This document shows, in pieces, positions 1 to 8,910 of a stretch of 64,000 bases of DNA. Position 1 is the stretch's first letter. The number at the start of each line of letters is the position of its first letter. The notes beneath the pieces are model-generated. The model was not told where the DNA came from. It saw only the letters and a program-made list of their open reading frames with translations, and made no database searches. The translations under genes were made by a program, and so were the position numbers. The stretch comes from Gymnodinialimonas ulvae (GTDB lineage Bacteria > Pseudomonadota > Alphaproteobacteria > Rhodobacterales > Rhodobacteraceae), in the NCBI RefSeq assembly GCF_037543845.1, contig NZ_JBBIFX010000002.1, positions 62,001 to 126,000 on the forward strand. The letters run 5' to 3'.

Positions 1-2
1 AG

Positions 3-905
3 GCGGACAATTGGCAGGATTTGGGCGGGCCGGATGCCCCGGTGGCGCTGCACCTGTTGGAGCCGGGCCTGGGTTTGGCGCAGGCATTCTCGGCGCAGGT
101 TCTGCTGCCATCGGACGCCGGACTATCGGGTGCGATCACGCGTCACCCAAGCGCCGCAGCCCTTGCCGACGCCGTCACTCAAGACGCCTATGCCGTTGGA
201 ATAACAGCCCTATCAGGGATTGCACAAACGCGCGCCCTGCCTTTGAGCGGCACCTGCGGCCTGTCGCAAAGCGCAACACTTGATGCGGTGAAGGCCGAGG
301 ATTACCCGCTCACCGCGCCGGTTTACATGTACCTCGCCCCACGTCGCCTTCCGCTTCTGGTACGGCAATTCCTCGACTTCACCGAAACCGATGAGGCCGA
401 GAGACGGGTGCGCGAGGCGGGCTATGTCGATCAACTTCTGACCCGGACACCCATGGCGTTGCAGGGTGAACGATTGGCCAGCGCCATTCGGGCCAGTGGG
501 CGGGACGTGACCCTAAGCGACCTGCAGGAAATGATCGAGGTTCTCGGCAGTGCCGAACGCCTGTCGACCACATTGCGTTTCAACCCGGGCGGCGCGGATT
601 TGGACATCCAATCGCGCGCCTCAATCGCCCGGCTCGCATCGGCGGTGGACCGCGGCGCGTTCGATGGACGACGCCTGATCTTTGTGGGCTTCTCGGATGG
701 AAACGGCCCGGCCGATGTCAACGCACGCCTCTCCCTGCGCCGGGCGGGGGTGGTGAGAGATGCCTTTGTCGCCGCGTCCGGGGTCGCAACACGTGATCGC
801 GTGGAACTGCTGATCCATGGGTTTGGAGAGGCCATGCCGATGGCCTGTGACGACAGCGACTGGGGCCGCGCCGTGAACCGTCGTGTCGAGGTTTGGCTGG
901 ACTGA
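3..905 (+). CDS. Substrate-binding-like/OmpA-domain protein, 5' partial
   Basis: The reading frame is open to the left window edge, so the start codon lies outside; 300 residues are visible. The first ~170 residues resemble the second half of a PstS-like periplasmic substrate-binding domain (the stretch ending PVYMYLAPRR and the following helix). The last ~115 residues are an OmpA C-terminal-like peptidoglycan-binding domain, recognised by LRFNPGGADLD, LIFVGFSDGNG and the terminal NRRVEVWLD. Such PstS-OmpA fusions are presumably periplasmic and cell-wall anchored. An internal TTG at 21 could be taken for a start, but the homology extends upstream of it. It is convergent with map, 46 bp away. 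The ligand cannot be told from the sequence. Confidence 0.75.
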   Translation, partial: ADNWQDLGGPDAPVALHLLEPGLGLAQAFSAQVLLPSDAGLSGAITRHPSAAALADAVTQDAYAVGITALSGIAQTRALPLSGTCGLSQSATLDAVKAEDYPLTAPVYMYLAPRRLPLLVRQFLDFTETDEAERRVREAGYVDQLLTRTPMALQGERLASAIRASGRDVTLSDLQEMIEVLGSAERLSTTLRFNPGGADLDIQSRASIARLASAVDRGAFDGRRLIFVGFSDGNGPADVNARLSLRRAGVVRDAFVAASGVATRDRVELLIHGFGEAMPMACDDSDWGRAVNRRVEVWLD

Positions 906-951
906 AGGCGCGGCAAAGCTTTCAACAAGGCCAGGCCGCGCGACAAATGCC

Positions 952-1761
952 CTAGAGGCGTGTCGGGTGAAACCGTCCCTCTGGCGACAGCGTAAAGATC
1001 TCGGCTCCGTCGGCCCTAACGCCGATGGAATGCTCGAACTGCGCCGACAGGCTCTTGTCGCGTGTCACCGCCGTCCAGTCGTCTCCAAGGACCTTGGTCT
1101 CGGGCCTGCCGAGATTCACCATCGGCTCAATGGTGAAGAACATGCCTTCCTCCAGCACCGGCCCCGTCCCCGGACGCCCGTAGTGCAGCACATTGGGCGG
1201 CGCATGGAACACCTGGCCCAACCCGTGTCCACAGAAATCACGCACCACCGACATCCGCTGTGCTTCGACATAGCTTTGGATGGCATGGCCGATGTCGCCA
1301 AACGTCTTCCCGGGTTTGACCGCCTCGATGCCCTTGAAAAGCGCATCATGGGTGACTTGCACAAGCCGTTCGGCCTTTCGCGGCATCACCCCCGCGACAT
1401 ACATGCGCGATGTGTCACCGAACCAACCATCGACAATCACCGTCACGTCGATGTTGAGGATATCTCCATCCTTCAGCCGCTTGTCGCTCGGAATGCCGTG
1501 GCAAACCACATGATTAACGCTGATGCAGGAGGCATGTTGATACCCGCGATATCCGATCGTCGCGGATTTGGCGCCCGCCTCATTCACCCAGGCCTCGATC
1601 TGAGCATCAATCGCGCCGGTGGTCACGCCAGGTTCAACCATCGGCGCGATACGATCCAAAATGTCAGCCGCAAGTGCCCCCGCCCGGTGCATACCGGCGA
1701 AGTCATCAACTTGGTGAATGCGGATCCCGTCCTTGGTCAAACGGCCTTTGAAATCGTCCAC
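952..1761 (-). CDS. map: Type I methionine aminopeptidase
   Basis: This 269-residue protein removes the initiator methionine from nascent proteins in the cytoplasm. All metal and catalytic positions of MetAP-I are visible: His88 (VCHGIP), Asp105 (NIDVT), Asp116 (FGDTS), His179 (GHGLG), Glu212 (IEP) and Glu243 (FEHS). Length matches the family (about 264 in Escherichia coli) and there is no N-terminal zinc-finger extension, as expected for a bacterial form. It is followed upstream on the same strand by sfsA, about 100 bp away, so the two could be co-transcribed. The ATG start at 1761 gives the usual short N-terminal helix. Confidence 0.97.
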   Translation of the reverse strand: MDDFKGRLTKDGIRIHQVDDFAGMHRAGALAADILDRIAPMVEPGVTTGAIDAQIEAWVNEAGAKSATIGYRGYQHASCISVNHVVCHGIPSDKRLKDGDILNIDVTVIVDGWFGDTSRMYVAGVMPRKAERLVQVTHDALFKGIEAVKPGKTFGDIGHAIQSYVEAQRMSVVRDFCGHGLGQVFHAPPNVLHYGRPGTGPVLEEGMFFTIEPMVNLGRPETKVLGDDWTAVTRDKSLSAQFEHSIGVRADGAEIFTLSPEGRFHPTRL

Positions 1762-1858
1762 GGGGTCTCTCCGATTGGAACCTCCGTCAATTTAGGCCGT
1801 TCATGGGGAAATTGCCAGTGACGCCGCGCCGCCAGCGCGCGCATTCCGTCGCGTCTCG

Positions 1859-2581
1859 TCATCGGCTCTGCGGCGACGGATCCACTGGCAAAGCGCCGGT
1901 CAAGCGGATCCCCTCCGGCGTGATGTCGGTGCCGTGGCACACCATCTCGACACCCGCATCACGCGCGGTATCGAAAGCCATCGCATAACCGGGGTCAAGA
2001 TCCGGCGCGAGGCGGAAGCGCGCGCAATCAGTGCGTTGCACGACGTAGAGCATAACCGCACGGCCACCGGCCTCAGCGATGGCCGTCAGTTCGCGCAAAT
2101 GCTTGGCACCGCGTTCGGTGACGCAATCGGGAAATTCGGCCCAATCGCCATCTCGGCGGAGGTGACAATTCTTGACCTCAACATACGCATCGGGCCGTCC
2201 GGCGTCGCTCAACATGAAATCAATGCGACTGTTCTCGGACCCATAGCGTTGCTCTGGTTTCGTCTCTGAATAGCCGATCAGAGCCGGAATCCGACCCTGC
2301 GCCAAAGCATCTTTCACCAATCGGTTCGGCAAGCCCGCATCAATGCCCGCGAAATGCCCACCGGGCAATTCCACCAACCGCCACCCATATTTCAGCTTCT
2401 TCTTGGGGTCCGTGTTGGGCAGCAACCAGATCCGCGCACCGTCGTCCTTCAACCCCATCATCGAGCCGGGATTGGGGCAATGCGCCGTGACCTCCGTGCC
2501 GTCTTCCAGAACACAATCGGCCAAGAAGCGTTTGTAGCGGCGGATCAATCGGGCGGGCACAAGAGGGGATGGAAAGCGCAT
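1859..2581 (-). CDS. sfsA: SfsA family DNA/RNA nuclease-like protein
   Basis: The protein of 240 residues begins MRFPSPLVPARLIRRYKRFL, the conserved SfsA N-terminal OB-fold part. The PD-(D/E)XK-like core follows (SRIDFML, then YVEVKNCHL), with the conserved TERGAKHLREL segment near residue 165. SfsA was named as a sugar fermentation stimulation protein; biochemical work on homologues points to nucleic-acid binding or nuclease activity, and its cellular role is unsettled. The frame is open 45 codons further upstream, but ATG at 2581 is chosen because the family starts here. It is divergent from the molybdopterin-binding gene, whose start is 46 bp away, so the promoters must overlap. Confidence 0.93.
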   Translation of the reverse strand: MRFPSPLVPARLIRRYKRFLADCVLEDGTEVTAHCPNPGSMMGLKDDGARIWLLPNTDPKKKLKYGWRLVELPGGHFAGIDAGLPNRLVKDALAQGRIPALIGYSETKPEQRYGSENSRIDFMLSDAGRPDAYVEVKNCHLRRDGDWAEFPDCVTERGAKHLRELTAIAEAGGRAVMLYVVQRTDCARFRLAPDLDPGYAMAFDTARDAGVEMVCHGTDITPEGIRLTGALPVDPSPQSR

Positions 2582-2627
2582 GGGCGCGGACCTATACCGT
2601 GCCAGGCCATTAGCCAAGGAGCCGCTC

Positions 2628-3356
2628 ATGCCCAATCCCACCGCCGCGATGCTTGTGATCGGGGACGAGATCCTGTCTGGGCGCACGCGCGACTCCAACA
2701 TGAACCACCTCGCCAAGGCACTGACGGATCATGGGATCGCTCTGCAAGAGGCGCGCATGATCAGCGATGATCACCACACCATCGCGCGCCATGTCCGTGA
2801 CATGGCCAAGACCCATGACCACGTCTTTACCTCGGGCGGGATCGGGCCGACCCATGATGATATCACCGCCGAAGCCGTGGCCGATGCGATGGGCGCTCCC
2901 TGCGGGGTGCGAGACGATGCGCGCGCGATCCTGCAAGCCCACTACGATCGCTCGGGACAGGAGCTGAACGAGGCACGCCTTCGAATGGCGCGGATCCCGG
3001 ACGGCGCGACGCTGATCGACAACCCGGTCAGCGCCGCGCCAGGCTTCACGCTGGCGAATGTGCACGTCATGGCCGGCGTGCCGAAGATCTTTGAAGCGAT
3101 GTTGGAAGGGCTGTTGCCCACACTGACCGGCGGCGCGCCAATGATATCGTCCAGTTTGCGGGTGGAGCGGGGGGAAGGCGACATCGCCGCGCCGCTTGGC
3201 GATTTGGCCGACGCTCGTCCCGACGTGTCCATCGGATCCTATCCGTTCCAAAGCAACGGCAAGCATGGCTCGAACGTTGTCGTGCGCAGCCAGGACGCCG
3301 ACGCGGTCGAAACCGTGATGGCCAAGTTGCGCGCTCTGTTTCCCGAGGCGACATGA
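2628..3356 (+). CDS. Molybdopterin-binding (MoaB/CinA N-terminal-like) protein
   Basis: The 242-residue protein contains a MoCF_biosynth domain: LVIGDEILSGRTRDSNMNHL at the N-terminus and FTSGGIGPTHDDIT, the ligand-binding loop. It is the stand-alone CinA N-terminal type found in alphaproteobacteria, without the C-terminal NMN deamidase domain. The family binds molybdopterin or related pterins; the precise reaction here is unknown. The start at 2628 is preferred over an in-frame ATG at 2580 because AAGGAG lies 6 bases upstream and the homology begins there. It overlaps the next gene by 4 bp (ATGA), so translation is probably coupled. Confidence 0.88.
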   Translation: MPNPTAAMLVIGDEILSGRTRDSNMNHLAKALTDHGIALQEARMISDDHHTIARHVRDMAKTHDHVFTSGGIGPTHDDITAEAVADAMGAPCGVRDDARAILQAHYDRSGQELNEARLRMARIPDGATLIDNPVSAAPGFTLANVHVMAGVPKIFEAMLEGLLPTLTGGAPMISSSLRVERGEGDIAAPLGDLADARPDVSIGSYPFQSNGKHGSNVVVRSQDADAVETVMAKLRALFPEAT

Positions 3357-4090
3357 ACGCCACGGACCTCTTCCCGACAATCGCAGTCTCCTGGCCGCCC
3401 CGCACGGCGCAGCGCGTTGGGCCATTTATGGTCCCCAACGCCGATGCAGGCGGCAACCGGGTCAGCGCCGCGCGCCTGAAGGATCCGACCGCCCTTGGCA
3501 TCACCGATGCGGAGTTGAACGACGCCGAAGCCACCATGCAGGCGCAGGGGCGGCTTCCCCTGTTTCAAGTTCTGAACCATCAGGACGGCCTGTCGGATGC
3601 GCTGGACACGCGCGGCTATATCGCCCGCGACCACACCGATCTTCTGCTAATCCAGGCCGCAGATCTGGCCGCCGCGCCACCGCCCGTCACGGCGTTTACC
3701 ATTTGGCCGCCATTGGCCATCCAGACCGAGATATGGGACGCCGGTGGCATCGACGCGCCACGCCGTGCGGTGATGGACCGGGCGACTTTCCCCAAGACCT
3801 CGCTCTTCGGGCGCATTAACGACAAACCTGCCGGTGCGGCCTTTGTCGGAATGAGCGGAAACGTCGCAATGCTGCACGCGCTGGAGGTTGTGCCCATGGC
3901 GCGGCGTGCCGGTTTGGCCAGCACGATGATGCGTGCCGCCGCCGATTGGGCCCGAAAACAGGGAGCAGAATGGTTTTCCGTCCTCGTAACGCAGCAAAAC
4001 ACACAGGCTCAGCGGCTTTATGCTTCCTTGGGCCTGAAAGCTGTGGGAACGTATTGTTATCGAGTGAAAACAGGCGGACCAACCCGGTGA
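3353..4090 (+). CDS. GNAT family N-acetyltransferase
   Basis: A 245-residue protein with the GNAT acetyl-CoA fold in its second half: ALEVVPMARRAGLASTMMRA carries the R-x-x-G-x-A pyrophosphate-binding loop, followed by the helix and LYASLGLKAVGTYCYRVK near the C-terminus. The first half (about 110 residues) is less conserved and probably forms a second, degenerate GNAT-like lobe. The substrate is not identifiable. The ATG start overlaps the upstream stop (ATGA) and the gene ends in a GTGA overlap with the OmpA-family gene, so the three form one operon. Confidence 0.85.
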   Translation: MNATDLFPTIAVSWPPRTAQRVGPFMVPNADAGGNRVSAARLKDPTALGITDAELNDAEATMQAQGRLPLFQVLNHQDGLSDALDTRGYIARDHTDLLLIQAADLAAAPPPVTAFTIWPPLAIQTEIWDAGGIDAPRRAVMDRATFPKTSLFGRINDKPAGAAFVGMSGNVAMLHALEVVPMARRAGLASTMMRAAADWARKQGAEWFSVLVTQQNTQAQRLYASLGLKAVGTYCYRVKTGGPTR

Positions 4091-5070
4091 CCCTTCACGG
4101 CGCACGCAAAGCAGGCGGCACGGCGTTGCTGTGCCTGGCCTCGTTTTGCCTGCCACACGGAGCATCCGCGCTCGATCTGGCCTTTCCGGGCACCGCGGAA
4201 TTGGTGCAAAACACCGGCCCGACACGGGGCCAACATCCGATTGCCGATGGCGTTTTCGACGGCACCGTCGTGCCTCTCATACAGACCGACGGATTGGTTC
4301 AGACCCTGGTCTGGCAAATCACGGGATCGGACGTGTCCACCGCGACGATCCTGAACACCGTCACCGATCAGCTCACTGCGCAAAGCTATGAGATATCGTT
4401 CAACTGCTCCGCCGATGCCTGTGGCGGGTTCGATTTCCGCCACGCGTTGCCGGTCGGACAGGCACCCGAAATGCACATCGATCTGGGGAATTTTCACTAC
4501 CTCAGCGCGTCCATCGACAAAGACACCGGCACCGAGCGTGTCGCCGTCATGATCAGCGCGGGCGGGGCCACAACATTCGTTCACGTCGCGCGGGTTGCTC
4601 CCGCCGATGCCGTCGACGCCAACCCCGTGGTCTTATCCAGTCGGACGCCGCAGGGCTTGGTCGACGAAGTGACAGACCTGACGCGCGACACCGGGGATCT
4701 GGTAGAGCGACTGACCCGCAACGGCGGCGCCCCGCTTGATGATCTGCGGTTCGAAACCGGCGCCTCCCAGCTTTCCGGCACGACGTATCCTTCACTGGTG
4801 GCGCTGGCCGCATTTTTGGACTCCGACCCGACGCGCCGGATCGTCCTGGTCGGACATACGGACACCAGCGGCTCTCTCGCGGGAAACATCGCATTGTCGC
4901 AGGCGCGCGCCGAAGCGGTGCGGCAATTCCTGACCCGCGAACTTGGGGTGGATCCGTCGCAGGTTCAGGCCGAAGGGATTGGGTTCCTCGCCCCGCGCGC
5001 GTCGAATACGACCCCCGACGGGCGCGAGGCCAATCGTCGGGTCGAAGCGGTTCTGACCAACCCGGGCTGA
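4087..5070 (+). CDS. Secreted OmpA family protein
   Basis: A GTG start overlapping the upstream TGA (GTGA) gives a 327-residue protein with a Sec signal peptide (cleavage near GASA-LDL). A longer in-frame ATG start at 3946 would bury the signal peptide and is rejected. The C-terminal ~115 residues form an OmpA/MotB peptidoglycan-binding domain: LRFETGASQLS, RIVLVGHTDTSGS, LSQARAEAVRQFL, and the terminal EANRRVEAVL. The middle (about residues 30-205) is a beta-rich region containing a cysteine pair (NCSADACGG), with no family I recognise. The protein is probably anchored non-covalently to peptidoglycan. It may have followed its operon partners by transcription rather than function. Confidence 0.87.
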   Translation: MTLHGARKAGGTALLCLASFCLPHGASALDLAFPGTAELVQNTGPTRGQHPIADGVFDGTVVPLIQTDGLVQTLVWQITGSDVSTATILNTVTDQLTAQSYEISFNCSADACGGFDFRHALPVGQAPEMHIDLGNFHYLSASIDKDTGTERVAVMISAGGATTFVHVARVAPADAVDANPVVLSSRTPQGLVDEVTDLTRDTGDLVERLTRNGGAPLDDLRFETGASQLSGTTYPSLVALAAFLDSDPTRRIVLVGHTDTSGSLAGNIALSQARAEAVRQFLTRELGVDPSQVQAEGIGFLAPRASNTTPDGREANRRVEAVLTNPG

Positions 5071-5115
5071 TCCCGCGTCACCGTCGGGGCCAACGCCGTC
5101 TGCAACATGTAAACC

Positions 5116-5151
5116 AAAAAATCCCGGGCGATGACGCGCATCAACCCGGGA
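5116..5151 (-). terminator. Rho-independent terminator after the LysR gene
   Basis: Read on the minus strand, TCCCGGG (5151-5145) pairs with CCCGGGA (5128-5122), and the intervening bases contain a further GATG/CATC pairing. The stem is followed by six T residues (5121-5116). It sits about 60 bases beyond the LysR stop codon. A second inverted repeat, CGTACCG/CGGTACG (5163-5188), lies between it and the LysR stop but has no T tract. Confidence 0.75.
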
Positions 5152-5213
5152 CAAGTTTGGCTCGTACCGCCAAGGCAGAGACGGTACGCGCACGGCAAGC
5201 GAAACGTGTCAGA

Positions 5214-6119
5214 TCACCAGTCGTTGGGGCCTTTGTCGCGAAAGCTCTCGACCAGGTAGTCGATGAAGGCCCGAACCTTCGGCTGGATGTAGCGACCCGG
5301 CGGATAGACCGCGTAGACGCCTTGGACGTCGACCGGAAGGTCGGGCATGGCATCTTCCAGCAAACCTTCGCGCATCGGATCCGCGTATAGGAAAGAGGGC
5401 AAGTACGCGATGCCAAGACCGCCAATCGCGGCGTTCAGCAGGCTTTGCCCATCATTGACGGTCAACCATCCGGCGGTGCGCACCTGGCGCAGCTCACCCG
5501 ACGGTGCAGTCAGCTTCCAGACATTGCCCGAGGACGAATTTGAGTAATGCAGAAGTTTATGTTCATTCAAATCGTCGATCCGCTCGGGCCGACCGTATTC
5601 CTTGAAATAGCTTGGAGCAGCAATCATGCGGCGCTGCGTCTCGCAAATCTTGCGCGCCATGAGGGAGCTGTCTTCCAACTCCCCGACGCGGATGGCCATA
5701 TCGAAGCCTTCCGAGATCAGTTCAACGTACCGGTTGTTCAGTACCATGTTGACGGTGATGTCGGAATAATTGTGCAGGAACTCTCCCAAAATGGGCGAGA
5801 CATGATTCACGCCGAAATCGGTGGCAATCGACACGCGCAATGTTCCGGAAGGCGCGGATTGCATCGCGGTAACAAGCGCATCGGCTTCGCCTGCGTCGTT
5901 CAGGACCCGACGCGCGCGGTCATAATAGGCCAGTCCGATTTCCGTCGGAGAAACACGGCGCGTGGTGCGATTGAGCAGACGTGCGCCAAGCCGTGCCTCA
6001 AGCGAAGACACGTGTTTCGAGACGGCGGATTTCGAAATCCCCATCTTCTTCGCGGCATCCGTGAAGCCACCTTGATCCACAACCGTGGCGAAGGCTTCCA
6101 TTTCCGTTAGACGATCCAT
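5214..6119 (-). CDS. LysR family transcriptional regulator
   Basis: The 301-residue protein has an N-terminal winged helix-turn-helix (residues ~1-60: MDRLTEMEAFATVVDQGGFT, then SKSAVSKHVSSLEARLG) and a C-terminal PBP2-type effector domain (from about residue 90, SGTLRVSIATDFG). It is the PBP2_CrgA-like subgroup by its GEL-SSLMARK and NDGQSLLNAAIGGLGIAYLP segments. Only two cysteine-poor regions and no unusual insertions are seen. It is divergent from the class II aldolase gene, the usual LysR arrangement, so it may regulate that gene. The inducer is unknown. Confidence 0.93.
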   Translation of the reverse strand: MDRLTEMEAFATVVDQGGFTDAAKKMGISKSAVSKHVSSLEARLGARLLNRTTRRVSPTEIGLAYYDRARRVLNDAGEADALVTAMQSAPSGTLRVSIATDFGVNHVSPILGEFLHNYSDITVNMVLNNRYVELISEGFDMAIRVGELEDSSLMARKICETQRRMIAAPSYFKEYGRPERIDDLNEHKLLHYSNSSSGNVWKLTAPSGELRQVRTAGWLTVNDGQSLLNAAIGGLGIAYLPSFLYADPMREGLLEDAMPDLPVDVQGVYAVYPPGRYIQPKVRAFIDYLVESFRDKGPNDW

Positions 6120-6139
6120 ACCAGGCCTACTTTTAACTT

Positions 6140-6181
6140 GTTGTAAGCAACTTTCTGCCGATCAATTGGGGCGCAATTGGG
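6140..6181. promoter_or_regulatory. Candidate LysR operator region
   Basis: Immediately upstream of the LysR start, GTTG-TAAG-CAAC (6140-6151) forms an inverted repeat inside a T-N11-A context, the classical LysR box form. Next to it the octamer CAATTGGG occurs twice, at 6163-6170 and 6174-6181, an 11-bp pitch that puts both copies on one face of the helix. Binding by the adjacent regulator is inferred, not shown. Confidence 0.4.
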
Positions 6182-6330
6182 ATGCCGCGGAGACCAAAGA
6201 ACGATTATTCCGCGGATCGTTCATGGCACGACAACAAACGTTTACCTGCCATTAACGATTGCAGGGGATGGACGCAGGCAGATAGCTATGCGGAAACAAA
6301 GGCGCAAAGCGCGGAAAAGAAAGAATCGAC

Positions 6331-7056
6331 ATGGATCACGCAGAGGCACGGGCCGATCTGGCGGCTGCATTCCGGTGGACCGCTCGTGAGGATATGCACG
6401 AGGGCGTCGCCAACCATTTCTCCCTCGCGGTGAATGACGCTGGCACCGAATTCCTGATCAACCCGAAGATCCATTTCAGCCGGATGAAAGCGTCGGACCT
6501 TTGGGTCTTGGATGCCAAAAATCCCGACAGCGCCAAGGGCAAGGACGCGCCCGATCAGACCGCCTGGGGCCTGCATGGATCATTGCACCGCCATGTGCCC
6601 CATGCGCGCTGCGCAATGCATGTTCATTCGACCTACGCCACGGTTCTCGCGTCTTTGACGGAGTCTCGGCTTCCCGCGATCGACCAAAACTCGGCCATGT
6701 TCCACAACCGCCAGGTGATCGACGACGGCTACGGTGGCTTGGCGCTTGAAGATGAAGGCACGCGCTGCGCGCAGATGTTCCAGGATCCGTCCGTGCGCAC
6801 GATGATCATGGGCAACCACGGTGTGTTGTTCATCGGGGAGACCGTCGCCGAGACCTTCATGCGTATGTATTATTTCGAACGGGCCGCGCGAAACTACATT
6901 CTGGCACTGCAAACTGGCCAGCCTTTGCGCGTTCTGCCCGATGACGTGGCCGAGAGAACCGCCCAACAGCTGGACGAAGACCATGGTGCCGACGTCGATC
7001 TGCTGCGCGGAATTCGCGACGTGTTGGACCACGACGCGCCGGATTACGTGGAATGA
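6331..7056 (+). CDS. Class II aldolase/adducin family protein
   Basis: A 241-residue cytosolic protein of the class II aldolase/adducin (AraD/FucA-like) fold. The zinc-ligand histidines are visible in LHRHVPHARCAMHVHSTYAT (H-x-H motif) and a third in MGNHGVLFIGE. The N-terminal NHFSLAVNDAGTEFLINPK matches the phosphate-binding portion of the family. Members split carbon-carbon bonds of small sugars or act on hydroxyacids, and the substrate here cannot be read from sequence. Its divergent LysR neighbour suggests inducible expression. It is convergent with the agmatinase-family gene, 9 bp away. Confidence 0.85.
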   Translation: MDHAEARADLAAAFRWTAREDMHEGVANHFSLAVNDAGTEFLINPKIHFSRMKASDLWVLDAKNPDSAKGKDAPDQTAWGLHGSLHRHVPHARCAMHVHSTYATVLASLTESRLPAIDQNSAMFHNRQVIDDGYGGLALEDEGTRCAQMFQDPSVRTMIMGNHGVLFIGETVAETFMRMYYFERAARNYILALQTGQPLRVLPDDVAERTAQQLDEDHGADVDLLRGIRDVLDHDAPDYVE

Positions 7057-7065
7057 CGCCGAACT

Positions 7066-8016
7066 CTACGAGCGCGCGTGGAGGATCCGGCCAATCAGGT
7101 TGAGCAACACCTGCGCCGCAAGGATCGCCGTCGTTCCGTCGCGATCGTAATCCGGCGCAACTTCGACCAGATCGACGCCGACGATCCGACCCCGCTTGGC
7201 CAGAATCGCCAGAAACTCCAACACCTCGTAGTACAAGAACCCGCCGTGCGATGGCGTCCCGGTGCCCGGCGCAATCGACGGATCGAAGCCGTCGATATCG
7301 ATGGTGATGTAAAGATCCACATCCTCCGGCACGCGGGCGGCGGCGGCCACCGGCCCCATGGCGCGGATCTGACGAACGGATTGTATATCCGAGCTGAAAC
7401 GCCGCGCGTCGTCATACCCTTCTTTCGCGGTCGAGCTGACGTTGCGAATGCCGAACTGGCTTAGGCCGGTCACATGGTCCTGCTCTGCCGCGCGCCGCAT
7501 CGGGTTGCCGTGGCCGTGGCGAACCCCGTGGCGTTCATCGACGAAATCCAGATGGGCATCGATCTGCACGATATGGATCGGGCCATGATCGGAAAACGCG
7601 CGAATGCAGGGGATGTTGATCGAATGATCACCGCCCAAAGTGACGGGCATGGCACCAGCCGCCAGGGCAGCCCGGACGCCCTCTTCGATCTTAGCATGCG
7701 ACGCGTCGGTATCCGTATGGACGATGTCGGCGTCACCCATGTCGATGATCCTTGTGCCGGGCCCAAGATAGGTGGCGTCATCTTCATGGTCGTAGGCCCC
7801 GGCATGGCCAAAGGCGAACAGTGTCGAGGCCTCGCGTATCCCGCGCGGGCCAAACCGCGCCCCCGCCCGCCATTGCGTGCCAAAATCAAAAGGGGCCCCC
7901 AATACGGCGACATCGGCGTCGATCTTCGACCAATCCGAGACGTATTCATACTTCCCAAACGTGGCGATGCCCACGAAGGGCAGGTTCAGGCGACCAGATT
8001 CGTAACCATGTGACAT
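7066..8016 (-). CDS. speB: Agmatinase/ureohydrolase family protein
   Basis: A 316-residue ureohydrolase. The binuclear manganese ligands are complete: His in GGDHSIN, Asp/His/Asp in IDAHLDF, and two Asp in IDIDGFDPS. The family hydrolyses guanidino compounds to urea; agmatinase (agmatine to putrescine) is the commonest bacterial activity, but guanidinobutyrase or a related enzyme is possible. The start ATG at 8016 fits the family (MSHGYESG followed by the substrate-entry region); the open frame extends far upstream without homology. No arginine decarboxylase is in the window. It is divergent from mtgA. Confidence 0.85.
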   Translation of the reverse strand: MSHGYESGRLNLPFVGIATFGKYEYVSDWSKIDADVAVLGAPFDFGTQWRAGARFGPRGIREASTLFAFGHAGAYDHEDDATYLGPGTRIIDMGDADIVHTDTDASHAKIEEGVRAALAAGAMPVTLGGDHSINIPCIRAFSDHGPIHIVQIDAHLDFVDERHGVRHGHGNPMRRAAEQDHVTGLSQFGIRNVSSTAKEGYDDARRFSSDIQSVRQIRAMGPVAAAARVPEDVDLYITIDIDGFDPSIAPGTGTPSHGGFLYYEVLEFLAILAKRGRIVGVDLVEVAPDYDRDGTTAILAAQVLLNLIGRILHARS

Positions 8017-8133
8017 GGTGCGAGGGTGCGGCGGGAAGGTCGCGCCTTCAAGCAGATGTTCTGCCCGGGGCTGGTGTGGAAGGCTGCTCCGCGCATATTT
8101 GATGAACAAAGATGGGCAGATCGCGAGAGCAGA

Positions 8134-8859
8134 TTGGCGAAGCGCACACGGAAAACGAAGAAACGGGTGGATTCGCGACCACGCCGATGGGCGCGGGCGC
8201 TGCGGCGATGGCTGTGGCGAGGCGTATTCGGCGCCGCCGCCGTTATGCTTGTCTGGATCATTCTCTACGCGTTCGTCCCCGTGCCGACCACGATCTACAT
8301 GATGCAGGAACGCGCGCGCATTGGGACCGCGTTGGAGCGCGACTGGGTCCCGATGGAAGAGATTTCGCCCCACCTCGCGCGCGCAGCCGTGGCCGCGGAA
8401 GATGCCAACTTCTGCTTGCACTGGGGCTTCGATATGTCCGCGATCCGCGATGCGATTGCCGATGGGGCCGCACGCGGCGGATCGACCATCAGCCAGCAAA
8501 CAGTGAAAAACGCGTTCCTCTGGCACGGGCGGAGTTGGGTCCGCAAAGCGCTGGAAGCCGCGATCACGCCGGTGATGGAGCTGATCTGGCCCAAGCGGCG
8601 CGTGCTTGAAGTCTATCTCAACGTCGCTGAATTCGCCCCCGGCGTCTTCGGCGCGGAGGCCGCCGCGCAGCACCATTTCGGTATTTCCGCCAACGCTATT
8701 ACCCAACGGCAGGCTTCGCTTCTGGCGGCTGTGCTGCCCAATCCGCAGCAACGCAACGCCAGCGCACCGTCCGGATCCGTCGACCGCCGCGCCCGGTCAA
8801 TTGCAAGCGGTGCGGCAACGATCCGCGCCGATGGCCGGGACGATTGCTTTGCGAATTGA
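8134..8859 (+). CDS. mtgA: Monofunctional peptidoglycan glycosyltransferase
   Basis: This GT51 transglycosylase polymerises lipid II into glycan strands on the periplasmic face of the inner membrane. The visible motifs are the catalytic AAEDANFCLHWGFD (Glu), GGSTISQQTVKNAFLW, the RKALEAAITPVMELIWPKRR segment with the second Glu, and VYLNVAEFAPGVFG. A basic N-terminus precedes one transmembrane helix (AAAVMLVWIILYAFV). The frame is open from GTG at 8026; TTG at 8134 is chosen because it gives 241 residues, the normal MtgA length, but no start is certain. The downstream GST gene starts 51 bp later. Confidence 0.9.
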   Translation: MAKRTRKTKKRVDSRPRRWARALRRWLWRGVFGAAAVMLVWIILYAFVPVPTTIYMMQERARIGTALERDWVPMEEISPHLARAAVAAEDANFCLHWGFDMSAIRDAIADGAARGGSTISQQTVKNAFLWHGRSWVRKALEAAITPVMELIWPKRRVLEVYLNVAEFAPGVFGAEAAAQHHFGISANAITQRQASLLAAVLPNPQQRNASAPSGSVDRRARSIASGAATIRADGRDDCFAN

Positions 8860-8910
8860 TTTTCTCCGAGCAAACGCGCAAAGAAAACACGCACCAGACC
8901 GAGCAGACGC

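Noticed and set aside
908..941. GCGCGGC/GCCGCGC inverted repeat as a terminator between two convergent genes
   Set aside because: The loop is 20 bases and there is no T tract on either strand, so evidence is too weak.
883..1821. A 312-codon open frame on the plus strand
   Set aside because: It lies antisense to map, in which all metal ligands are conserved.
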